Assembly (NCBI RefSeq): GCF_016862575.1
Contig: NZ_BONF01000028.1
Location: 109,911 to 173,910 of the forward strand
Length of the DNA stretch: 64,000 nucleotides
Source of the DNA: Catellatospora bangladeshensis
Lineage (GTDB): Bacteria; Actinomycetota; Actinomycetes; Mycobacteriales; Micromonosporaceae
Direction: 5' to 3'
Under the pieces are notes generated by a model, which made no database searches, was not told where the DNA came from, and saw only the letters and a list, made by a program, of their open reading frames with translations. This document shows, piece by piece, positions 9,693 through 18,700 of the stretch. The translations under genes were made by a program, and so were the position numbers. Within the stretch, counting starts at the first letter, position 1. Each line of letters opens with the position of its first letter.

Positions 9693-10861
9693 TGCGCACC
9701 GACGAGGGCGGTATCCGGGCGGCGGCGAAGAATCCGCTGGTGGTGGGCTACTACGGCATGCAGAACGTGGGCGACAACGCCTTCTGCGTGGTGCTCGACC
9801 GGGCCCTGACCGAGTACTGGGGCGCCGAGCGGCCGATCTTCGCCGCGCCCCCGATCGTCGACCTGCCCGCGGACCGGACCCGCATCGACGCGAAGTGGTA
9901 TCAGGACGAGCACGGTCTGAAGAACCGCGTCGGCTCGCTGCTGAGCAGGGCGAGCCTGCTGCGCGAAGCCTCGATGGTGCTGTTCGGCGGCGGCTCGGTC
10001 TTCCGGGAGATGGGGCCGCTGAGCGAGAAGCGGCTGTACTCCCTGGTGTCGCGCGCGTCGTCGCGGCCGCTGGCCGCGGTCGGGGTGTCCATCGGCCCGT
10101 TCCTCGACCCCGCCTCCCGGAAGCGGCTCACCGAGGTCATCAAGACCATCGACTACATCGGCGTCCGCGACCAGGCGTCGGTGGAGCTGCTGCGCCAGGC
10201 CGGGTACACCGGGCAGGTGGTGGCCGCAGGGGACCTGGCCGGGCTGCTGCCCGAGGCGCTCGGCGAGGAGCTGCCGCCGATCGCCCGGCCTGCCCAGGGC
10301 GTGCGGCCGCGCCTGGGAGTGACGCTGCTCGGCATCGACTACGAGGCGGCCGGCCGGGAGGCGCAGCAGCGCGAGGACGTCCTGATCGAGGGCGTGCGCG
10401 AGTTCGTGCGCAAGGAGGCCGCGGACGTGACGATCTTCGTCTTCAACACCCACCCGGTGCACGGCGACGTGCGGGTCAGTGAGCGGCTGCGCCAGGCGCT
10501 GGAGGGGCTGTGCGACGTGCGGGTGGTGACGGCCGCGGACGGCGTGCGAGCCACCTGGCAGGCGATGAAGGACTGCCATGTCGGCCTGCACATGCGCCTG
10601 CACGGGGCGATCTTCTCCTACGTCGCGGGCGTCCCGTTGGTGCTGGTTCCCTACCAGCCCAAGTGCGAGCACCTGCTGGACGAGCTGGGGCAGCCGGCGC
10701 AGCTGCGGCTCGGCCGGGTCCCCGACCGCCCGGACGCGGTGGTGGCCGCGCTCGCCGCGAGCCTCGACGCGGGCCGGCTACCCGCGCTGGCCCGCGAGGA
10801 GTTCGCGCACCGGGCCCGGCTCAACTTCACCGCCGCCCCGTGGGCGGTTCGCCGCTCGTGA
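9692..10861 (+). CDS. Polysaccharide pyruvyl transferase family protein
   Basis: The 389-residue product belongs to the PS_pyruv_trans family (CsaB/WcaK type), which adds ketal pyruvate from phosphoenolpyruvate to sugars of exopolysaccharides or cell-wall polymers. Visible family features are the N-terminal GYYGMQNVGDNA (about 19-30), FGGGSVFREMG, the mid-protein VGVSIGPF and the C-terminal HMRLHGAIFSYVAGVP with QPKCEHLLDELG, containing the His/Arg residues of the GT-B-like active site. It is cytosolic and is the last gene of the overlapping run 6024-10861. Pyruvylation would give the polymer a negative charge and, by analogy with S-layer systems, a handle for SLH-type binding proteins; that consequence is inference. 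Confidence 0.85.
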   Translation: MRTDEGGIRAAAKNPLVVGYYGMQNVGDNAFCVVLDRALTEYWGAERPIFAAPPIVDLPADRTRIDAKWYQDEHGLKNRVGSLLSRASLLREASMVLFGGGSVFREMGPLSEKRLYSLVSRASSRPLAAVGVSIGPFLDPASRKRLTEVIKTIDYIGVRDQASVELLRQAGYTGQVVAAGDLAGLLPEALGEELPPIARPAQGVRPRLGVTLLGIDYEAAGREAQQREDVLIEGVREFVRKEAADVTIFVFNTHPVHGDVRVSERLRQALEGLCDVRVVTAADGVRATWQAMKDCHVGLHMRLHGAIFSYVAGVPLVLVPYQPKCEHLLDELGQPAQLRLGRVPDRPDAVVAALAASLDAGRLPALAREEFAHRARLNFTAAPWAVRRS

Positions 10862-10937
10862 TCCAGCCGGATGGTCCGTTGCTACCGTGGCGCCTGACAT
10901 CCGGGCAGCCGTCGTACCAGAGGAGAGGCGGTCGACT

Positions 10938-12059
10938 GTGAACCGCTTCCTGCGCACCGACCGGGCCGCGAACATCTTCGCGGGGTGCCTGGTGCTCGTC
11001 GTCGCGGCCGTCGCGGTAGTCCTCGCCACCGGCAGACCGGACGCGCACCCGGCGGCGGTGCCGCCGTCGCCGTCCCCGTCGCCGCGTGAGCCGGCACTGC
11101 GGACGTTCGCCCCCCAGCACCTGCGGGTCGGCGCAGCCGTCGACGTGAAGGCGCTGAACACCCACGAGGCCTACCGCAAGGTGCTGGCGCGGGAGTTCAG
11201 CGCGGTCACCGCCGAGAGCGCGATGAAGTGGGGTCAGCTCGAACCCAGGCGGGGGCAGTACGACTGGGCGTCCAGCGACCGCCTGGTCGAGTTCGCCGTC
11301 GCCAACGGGCAGTCCGTCTACGGGCACACGCTGGTGTGGCACACGGATCTGCCCGCCTGGCTGCCGCGAGACGGATCGCGGGAGGAGCTGCGCGAGCTGC
11401 TGCGTGAGCACATCACCACGGTGGTGTCCCGCTACCGCGGCAAGGTCTGGGCCTGGGACGTGGTCAACGAGGTGCTCGCCGACGACGGGTCGATGCGGGA
11501 CACGGTCTGGCTGCGCGAGCTGGGCCCGGACTACGTCGCCGACGCCTTCCGCTGGGCGCATGCCGCCGACCCGCAGGCGGTGCTGTTCATCAACGATTAC
11601 GGCGCGGAGGGCCGTGGCGCCAAGGCCGACGCGCTCTACCGGCTGGTGGGCAGGCTGCGCGCCGCGGGCGTTCCGGTGCACGGGGTGGGGTTCCAGGCCC
11701 ACCTGCGTGCGGACACGATGCCGCCGGGGATGGAGCAGAACCTGGGCCGCTTCGCCAAGGCGGGCCTGCGGCTGGCCGTCACCGAACTCGACGTCCGGGT
11801 CCGGCTGCCGGTGACCGAGAAGAAGCTGGAGCAGCAGGCCGGCGTCTACCGGCGGGTCCTGCAGATGTGCCTGGACCAGCCGGCGTGCGTGTCGTTCACG
11901 GTGTGGGGCTTCACCGACGCGTTCAGCTGGATTCCGGGTTACCACCGCGGCTACGGGGCGGCGTGCCTCTACGACTCCGGCTTCGCCGCCAAACCGGCGT
12001 ACACAGCGCTGCGCACGCTGCTCACGCAGCGCCGTGTCATCGCGAGCGCCTCCCCGTGA
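10938..12059 (+). CDS. Membrane-anchored GH10 family glycoside hydrolase (endo-xylanase-like)
   Basis: From GTG 10938, which has AGGAGAGG at 10921-10928, the product has 373 residues: short basic start, one hydrophobic helix (about 13-31) without an obvious cleavage site, a Pro-Ser linker and a complete GH10 barrel (about 60-360). Catalytic residues are present: acid/base Glu178 in WDVVNE and nucleophile Glu283 in VTELDV, together with GHTLVWH (129-135) and ITVWGFTDAFSW-like substrate-site residues. GH10 enzymes cut beta-1,4-xylan or similar chains. Here the gene stands between the pyruvyl transferase and the initiating sugar transferase, so a role in trimming, releasing or transglycosylating the locus's own polymer is more likely than plant xylan breakdown. 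That role is inference. Confidence 0.9.
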   Translation: MNRFLRTDRAANIFAGCLVLVVAAVAVVLATGRPDAHPAAVPPSPSPSPREPALRTFAPQHLRVGAAVDVKALNTHEAYRKVLAREFSAVTAESAMKWGQLEPRRGQYDWASSDRLVEFAVANGQSVYGHTLVWHTDLPAWLPRDGSREELRELLREHITTVVSRYRGKVWAWDVVNEVLADDGSMRDTVWLRELGPDYVADAFRWAHAADPQAVLFINDYGAEGRGAKADALYRLVGRLRAAGVPVHGVGFQAHLRADTMPPGMEQNLGRFAKAGLRLAVTELDVRVRLPVTEKKLEQQAGVYRRVLQMCLDQPACVSFTVWGFTDAFSWIPGYHRGYGAACLYDSGFAAKPAYTALRTLLTQRRVIASASP

Positions 12060-12084
12060 GGTCCCGGACGGCCGTTGGGGCCCA

Positions 12085-12120
12085 CCGCCTCTAGGCGGCT
12101 CCGGGTGGATTGCATACAGT
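12085..12120 (+). promoter_or_regulatory. Palindrome and -10-like sequence before the phosphoglycosyltransferase gene
   Basis: CCGCCTCTAGGCGG (12085-12098) is a near-perfect palindrome and TACAGT (12115-12120) resembles a -10 element. They precede GTG 12173 by 50-90 bases. The palindrome could be an operator or the remains of a terminator of the GH10 gene. No convincing -35 is visible. Confidence 0.3.
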
Positions 12121-12172
12121 GCTCACCGCGATGGTGCGAGTGCCGCGATCGGGACACATGGGAGGCGCGACA

Positions 12173-13732
12173 GTGACCATGGAGACCAGGGCCATGCCGA
12201 TCCTGTCGGACGGGCAGCGGCCCGAGTTCGACCCCGAGCTCGGGGTGATCGTCCCGCCGGCGAACGGCATGCCGCGGTCGGTCTTCGCGCGTTCGGAGGC
12301 GCCCCGGGCGACCTGGCACCGGCCTTATGTGGCGTGGCTCGTGCTGCTCGACCTGCTCGCCGCGCTGGCCGCGGGCAGCACCGCGATCGGCCTGTTCGAG
12401 AAGGCCGACGCGGGTTTCCGGGACGACCCCGCGCTGGGGGGTCAGCTCAGCGTGTTCCTGCTGGTGGCCAACATCGGGGTGCCGGTCGGCTGGGTGCTGC
12501 TGCTGTGGTCGTGCGGTGCCTACCGTCGGCGGGCGCTGGGCATCGGCACCGAGGAGCTGACCCGGGTGCTGCGGGCCACGCTGGCCATGGCGGCCACCGT
12601 GTCGTTCCTGGCGTTCGCGTTCAAGAAGGACCTGTCCCGCATGACGGTGGTCGTCGTGATCATCGCGATGCTGGTCTACACCCTGCTCGGGCGGTTCGTG
12701 GCCCGGCTGCTGCTGCACCGGCGGCGCCGTTCGGGCAAGCGCGCGTCGCAGCGGATGCTGCTGGTGGGCACGATCTCCGACGCCATGGCCGTGTACTCGG
12801 TGGCGACCCGCAACCCGGCCGCGGGCCTGCGGCCGGTCGCGATCCACCTGCCCGCCTACCCGCGGGCGGACGAGAAGGTGGAGGCCCCGATCCCCGTGTA
12901 CGTCGGCTGGGAGCTGGTGCCGCTGGTCCGGGAGATCGCCGCGGACACGATCGCCGTGTGCGGTCCGGCCAGCCTGGAGTCGTACGAGCTGCGCAAGCTG
13001 GCCTGGCAGCTGGAGGGGACCGGCCTGGACCTGGTGGTGGTCCCGCAGGTGACCGACGTGACCGGCCCGCGCATCCACGTCCGGCCGGTGGAGGGTCTGC
13101 CGCTGCTGAACGTGGAGGAGCCGACCATCTCGGGCCTGGCGCTGCTAACCAAGGGCCTGCTGGACCGGACCTGCGCGCTGCTCGGCCTGCTGCTGATGAG
13201 CCCCTTCCTGATCGCCGTCGCGGTCGCGATCCGGCTCACCGACGGCGGCCCGGCGATCTTCCGGCAGACCCGGATCGGCTACCAGGGCAAGGCGTTCCGG
13301 GTCTGGAAGTTCCGGACCATGTACGTCGACGCGGAGCAGCGGCTGGAAGCGCTGCGCGAGCAGAACGAGAGCGACGGGCTCCTCTTCAAGATCAAGGATG
13401 ATCCGCGGATCACCCGCATCGGGCGCTGGCTGCGCGCGCGGTCCGTCGACGAGCTTCCGCAGCTGGTCAACGTGCTGATGGGGCAGATGTCGCTGGTGGG
13501 CCCGCGCCCGCTGCCCACCGAGGACGACGCCTACCAGGGCGACGTGCGCCGCCGCCTGCTGGTGCGCCCGGGCATCACCGGCCTCTGGCAGGTCTCGGGA
13601 CGGTCCGACCTCAGCTGGGAGGAGGCCGTCCGGCTCGACCTGTACTACGTGGACAACTGGTCGCTGGCCTACGACCTGGGTATCCTGTGGCGCACCGTCA
13701 GTGTCGTGCTGGCCAGCCGGGGCGCCTACTGA
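12173..13732 (+). CDS. Initiating phosphoglycosyltransferase (WbaP/CpsE-type sugar transferase)
   Basis: The 519-residue protein has four N-terminal membrane helices, a middle Rossmann-like segment (RMLLVGTISDAMAVYSVA) and a C-terminal bacterial sugar-transferase domain with a reentrant helix (LLDRTCALLGLLLMSPF), FRVWKFRTMYVDAE, SVDELPQLVNVLMGQMS, LVGPRPLP and PGITGLWQVSGRS. These are the signature blocks of polyprenyl-phosphate phosphoglycosyltransferases that load the first sugar-phosphate onto undecaprenyl phosphate and thereby start repeat-unit assembly. GTG 12173 is chosen because GGAGG (12161-12165) lies eight bases before it; an in-frame ATG at 12179 is also possible. Placement at the end of the locus on its own promoter suggests separate control of initiation. 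Confidence 0.92.
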   Translation: MTMETRAMPILSDGQRPEFDPELGVIVPPANGMPRSVFARSEAPRATWHRPYVAWLVLLDLLAALAAGSTAIGLFEKADAGFRDDPALGGQLSVFLLVANIGVPVGWVLLLWSCGAYRRRALGIGTEELTRVLRATLAMAATVSFLAFAFKKDLSRMTVVVVIIAMLVYTLLGRFVARLLLHRRRRSGKRASQRMLLVGTISDAMAVYSVATRNPAAGLRPVAIHLPAYPRADEKVEAPIPVYVGWELVPLVREIAADTIAVCGPASLESYELRKLAWQLEGTGLDLVVVPQVTDVTGPRIHVRPVEGLPLLNVEEPTISGLALLTKGLLDRTCALLGLLLMSPFLIAVAVAIRLTDGGPAIFRQTRIGYQGKAFRVWKFRTMYVDAEQRLEALREQNESDGLLFKIKDDPRITRIGRWLRARSVDELPQLVNVLMGQMSLVGPRPLPTEDDAYQGDVRRRLLVRPGITGLWQVSGRSDLSWEEAVRLDLYYVDNWSLAYDLGILWRTVSVVLASRGAY

Positions 13733-13846
13733 TTTCCGGTCCGATGTGTCCGGCCCCACTTCGGCAGGGCGAGCCCGCCCGGCGCCGGGTGTAATACCCT
13801 GCGACAGATCCCTCTGCCGGACCCCTCATCCCTCCCGGAGATCGAT

Positions 13847-15421
13847 ATGGCCTTGCGCGCGGCGTCGACGCGCTCCCTGGGTGCTCTGCTGGCGGCGACG
13901 GTGCTCGTGCTGGTGCCGGCTCCAGCGTCAGCCGCCGCTCCGGAGTATTCGCTGGAGGAGCGGGCGAACGCGATCGTCACGCCGTCCCTGGTCTTCCTGG
14001 AGGGCCGGTACAAGGGTTACTTCCGGGACCGCACCAGCGGCAAGGCGCTGTCCGACGAGCCGGTCGTCGCCAGCTTCCGGTGCAGCGGGTTCGTGGTGAG
14101 CGCGAACGGCTGGGTCGTCACCAGCGGCCACTGCGCGGATCCCACCCCGGAATCGGTCGTGTGGACGGCCGCGTACTCGCTGGCCTGGGCCAAGGTCCGG
14201 CAGAAGGCGCTGGCCGCCAACAAGGTGGACAGCTACGCCGCCCAGGTCGTGTCGACCGCCACGTTCACCAGCGTCGCCGACGAGGCCAACGTCCGCGGGC
14301 TGCTCTGGGGCCAGCTCGGCATCGCGACCGCGGGGCTGGAACAGCAGCCGGCGCTCCGCGGCGAGGTGGTCACCGCGACCAAGGTGGACGAGAGCGACCT
14401 GGCGCTGGTGAAGCTGGCCGCGGACAACCTCCCGGTCCTGCTCGCGGACAACTTCGAGATCAACCCGTCGGCTAGCTTCTTCACCGCCGGCTACGGCACC
14501 GGCGACGCCGATGCCGTATCGGGGACGTACACCGTGCGCACGGGTACCAGCAAGATCGCCGGAACGGACAAGTCCGGCCCCGCTCCGCGCTACCGCATGG
14601 ACGCCGACCTCGGCGGCAACAGCCACGGCGGGCCCGTGTTCGACTCGGCCGGGCGCGTGGTCGGCATGATCAACGCGACGATTCGGGGAGACAAGCGGAA
14701 CCGCCTGATCACCGACTCGACGACGATCAAGTCGCTGCTGGACAGCGTGAACGTCGCCAACACCCTCGGCCCGGCCGACCAGGCATACCGGGCGGGGCTC
14801 GACGCCTACTTCGGCGGGCGCTACCAGGAGGCGATCAGCCAGTTCGACAAGACGCTGAGCGCGTCGCCCGCCAACAGCCTTGCCGCCAGCTACCGCCAGC
14901 AGGCGGCCGAGCGGCTCGCGATCGAGGGCGGCGCGTCCGACGACGCGCCGAACCCCCTCTTCAGCCCCGTGGTCGCGGCCGTCGCCGGCGCGCTGGTGCT
15001 GGGTGCGGCCGGGGTCGTCTTCGCCCTGCTGCTGCGGCGCCGCCGGCGGCCCGGATACGGCCCCGACAGCCTCATGCCGGTTTCGGCGAACCCGTGGGCG
15101 CCGACCTCGGCGCAGCCCTACTCGGCGCAGCCCTACTCGGCCCAGCCCGGCACATGGTGGCCGGGCCAGAACGGGGAGCAGGGGGCGGTCATGATCCCGG
15201 CTCCGGAGCACGTGCCGACCCCGCACCCGCCGGTCCCCGCGGACCAGCAGCCGACGGCGAGCCAGATCCCGCCACCGCCGTACGGGAACCAGGCCGTGCT
15301 CCCGCCCGCCGCCGACCCCGCGGCCCAGGGCCCCGCCGGCGTGCCGCCGGCCGACCCGAACGCCGGCCGTGACGCCGCCGGCCCGCCGCCGGCCAACCCA
15401 TGGGGTCCGACGCGGCCGTGA
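13847..15421 (+). CDS. Membrane-anchored trypsin-like serine protease with TPR-like segment and Pro-rich cytoplasmic tail
   Basis: The 524-residue protein has a signal peptide (cut after ASA, about 29), a trypsin-like domain (about 60-300), a short TPR-like helical pair (about 312-356), one transmembrane helix (about 375-396) followed by RRRRRP, and a 125-residue proline-rich cytosolic tail with SAQPY repeats. His95 (TSGHCAD) and Asp184 (ESDLALVKL) fit the catalytic triad. The usual G-[DN]-S-G-G-P is instead G-N-S-H-G-G-P (257-263), placing a histidine directly before the G-G-P. Topology resembles type VII-secretion mycosin-like and HtrA-type surface proteases, but the domain order (protease outside, tail inside) is distinctive. 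Activity is therefore uncertain. A -10-like TAATAC lies in the 115-base gap upstream. Confidence 0.8.
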   Translation: MALRAASTRSLGALLAATVLVLVPAPASAAAPEYSLEERANAIVTPSLVFLEGRYKGYFRDRTSGKALSDEPVVASFRCSGFVVSANGWVVTSGHCADPTPESVVWTAAYSLAWAKVRQKALAANKVDSYAAQVVSTATFTSVADEANVRGLLWGQLGIATAGLEQQPALRGEVVTATKVDESDLALVKLAADNLPVLLADNFEINPSASFFTAGYGTGDADAVSGTYTVRTGTSKIAGTDKSGPAPRYRMDADLGGNSHGGPVFDSAGRVVGMINATIRGDKRNRLITDSTTIKSLLDSVNVANTLGPADQAYRAGLDAYFGGRYQEAISQFDKTLSASPANSLAASYRQQAAERLAIEGGASDDAPNPLFSPVVAAVAGALVLGAAGVVFALLLRRRRRPGYGPDSLMPVSANPWAPTSAQPYSAQPYSAQPGTWWPGQNGEQGAVMIPAPEHVPTPHPPVPADQQPTASQIPPPPYGNQAVLPPAADPAAQGPAGVPPADPNAGRDAAGPPPANPWGPTRP

Positions 15422-15729
15422 GCGGCCACGCTTCGGAAGGTGCCGTGACGTATCCGTCGTGACGTTGCCCGCATGGGCCGCTCCGCCGGCGGGTCTGCCC
15501 ATGCCCGTCGGGGGACCGGCACAGCATTGCGTTCGTCGTCAAGTCCAGCGACGTATAAGTGGTACTGATCACAGATGCTCCGCTATCTGTCCACAACGGA
15601 CGGTCATTTCCACTGTCCAACCCCCTGAACCCGGAGCCTCAGCGGAATTCATCCGAGCATAGGTAAATCCACAAGTTTGCCCCTGGCCCAGTACGGTCCC
15701 TCGGTCACCTCACTACCCGGGGGTTCTTC
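15422..15729. other. Intergenic region before the M4 protease gene
   Basis: These 308 bases contain no convincing gene. The stretch 15540-15660 is richer in A and T than the surroundings and includes TATAAG (15554-15559), a possible -10 element, but no -35 at 16-19 bases. The promoter of the M4 protease gene is probably here. Confidence 0.4.
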
Positions 15730-18700
15730 TTGACCGCGCTCCGATGCTCTGCCGCCAGGCGGCTGACCATTCTCCTCTCCTCGGCGCTCGTGTCGGCCGG
15801 CCTGGTGGCGCCAGCCCCAGCCACGGCTGAGCCGGCGCCGGACTCCGGCACCGTCTCGCGGGACGTCACCGGCCGGGTCCGCTCGGTCGGCCCCGCCGCC
15901 GGGAAGACCATCCGGGCCAGCCCGCTCGCCGGGCGCTCGACCACCTCGCCCGAGGACGCCGCCCGTTCGCACCTGCGCCGCTACGCCGGCCTCTTCGGTG
16001 TCCAGGACGCCGAGCGCGAGCTCGGCCTCGTCCGCGCCGAGACCCAGGGTGGCGCCAAGGTCCTGCGCTTCCAGCAGACCCGTGAAGGGCTTCCGGTCAT
16101 CGGCGGCGAGCTGAACGTGCAGATCGACGACGACGGCAGCCTCATCGGCATGAACGGCGAGGCCACCGCGGCCGCGGCGTTCAACGCCACCGCCACGGCC
16201 ACCGCCGCCTCCGCGCAGGCCACGGCCATCGCGGCGACGGCCAAGGCGGACAAGGTGCCGGCGACGACGCTGACGGCATCCGAGCCCGTCCTGTCGGCGT
16301 ACGACCCGGCGCTCGTCGGCGCGTCCGACGTCCGGGGTGCCCGGGCCGTCTGGCAGGTCGAGGTTCGCAGCACGGCCGACCGCGAGATCCGGCGGTACGT
16401 GCTCGTCGACGCCGAGGACGGCCGGGTCGCGCTCAGCTTCTCGCAGACCGCCCACGCCAACGGCGCCCGGACCGTCTGCGACTTCGACAACGTCACGTCG
16501 GCGACGAACGTCTGCCTGAGCGCGAGCGGCCCCGTCGCCCGGGTCGAGGGCCAGGCCGCGACCGGTGTCGCCGACGTCGACGCCGCGTACGACCTGTCGG
16601 GCGCGTTCCGGGACTTCCTGACGACCCTGGGCCGCAACAGCATCGACAACGCCGGCATGGACCTGGTCTCCGCGGTGAACTTCTGCCCGAGCGGGCTGGC
16701 CTGCCCGTACGCGAACGCGTTCTGGGACGGCGCGCAGATGACCTACGGCGCCGGCTACGCGTCGGCGGACGACGTCGTGGGCCACGAGTTCACCCACGGG
16801 GTGACCCAGTACACGTCGAAGCTGCTGTACTACAGCCAGTCCGGCGCGATCAACGAGTCGATCTCGGATGTGCTGGGCGAGGCGTTCGACCAGCTCCACG
16901 CCGGCCCGCCCGCAGGCGACGACAGCGCCGGGGCCAAGTGGCAGCTCGCCGAGGACCTCTCCGGCGGCGCGATCCGCAACATGGCCAACCCGACGCTGCT
17001 GGGCCAGCCCGACTCCACCGACAGCCCGCTGTGGAACTCGGAGCCGTACGACAACGCGGGTGTGCACATCAACAGCGGGGTGGGCAACAAGACGGCCTAC
17101 CTGATGACCGAGGGTGGCACATTCGGCGGGTTCACGATCAGCCCGATCGGTGACGTCGGCAAGACGGCGCGGATCTGGCTGGCGGCGCAGAGCCTGCTGA
17201 CCTCGGGATCGGACTACACCGATCTCGCGTACGCGCTGCACCAGGCCTGCATCAACCTGACCAAGGACACCTCGCTGGGTATCACGCAGGCCCACTGCAC
17301 GTCCACGCTCTACGCCACGGGCGCGACCAAGATGTCGACCCCGCCGGTGGTGGACGGGTACCTCCCGCAGGCGCCGCGCTGCACCGCCCCGGCGGCCAGC
17401 ACCAACGTCCTCTGGGACAACTTCAACTGGCCGGCCAGCAGCACCCTCTTCACAGGCTGGTCGGAGTCGGGCAACGCCTCGATCGACGGCAGCGTGCGCC
17501 CGAGCCACTCGGCGGGCAACGCGCTCTACATCCCGGAGCCGTATCCGGACGACGCCGCCTCGACGCACTGGGTCGAGCGCAGCGCCTACCTGCAGCTGCC
17601 CGCCGCGGGCCCGGTGTACGCCCACTTCAACCACCTGTACGCCTTCGACTACACGTACGCCGACGGCCTCAACCCGGCGGGCTTCTACGACGGCGGGCGC
17701 GTGCTGATCCAGACCGAGGGCACGTCCGCCTGGACGGCGCTCACCACCGGCTGGGTCAACGGGCCGAACAAGACCCTCGCCACAGGTGGGGGCGGGTTCT
17801 TCAGCGGCGACAGCCGCGGCTGGACCTCCAGCCGGGTGGACCTGACCGCCTACGCGGGCCAGAAGGTCAAACTGCGGTTCGAGATCAAGACCGACGGCGT
17901 CGACGCGATCACCGCGGCGTACGGCTGGTGGATCGACAACCTGCGGGTCTACACCTGCTCGGGCAGGCGCCCGCTGACCAACGACATCAACGGCGACGGC
18001 TACGGCGACCTGGCGATCGGCGAGCCCGGCCGTTCGGTCTCCGGCCAGCCCGGCGGCGGCGACATCCGTACGGTCTGGGGCAGCACCTCCGGCCTGGACA
18101 CGCTGGGCAACCAGCTCTACAGCCAGGACAACGCCTACGTCGCGGGCAACTCGGCCACCAACGGCAACTTCGGCGCCGCGGTCGCGACCGCGGACGTCGA
18201 CGCCGACGGGTTCGCCGACATCGCGGCGGGTTCGCCCGGCAGCCCGGCCAACGAGGGCGCGCTCACCCTGCTGCGGGGAACGGTGTGGGGTCTGACCGCC
18301 CAGGGGTCCGCCTCCATCGCGGCCTCGGCGGCCGTTCCGGGCACGGGCCCGCACCGCTTCGGCGCGGCGGTCGCCGCCGGTGACTTCAACGGCGACGGCT
18401 TCGGCGACATCGCCGTCGGCGCGCCGGGCAACTCCGGCAACCGCGGCGGCGTGAAGGTGCTCTACGGCTCGACGAACAGGCTCGTCGTCACCGCCGCCAC
18501 CGCCAACTGGTTCACCCAGGGCGCGGCCGGCGTTCCGGACACCGCCGAGGACGGCGACCTGTTCGGCGCGGCGCTCGCCGCGGGCGACTTCAACGGCGAC
18601 GGGCGCACCGACCTCGCTGTCGGCGCTCCCGGCGAGGGCATCGGCGCTGAGGCCGGGGCGGGTTCGGTGACGATCCTGCTGGGCTCGGCGACCGGCATCA

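Noticed and set aside
15110..15150. Short tandem repeats at the DNA level in the protease tail
   Set aside because: They only encode SAQPY repeats of the Pro-rich tail and have no spacer pattern, so they are neither CRISPR nor a separate element.
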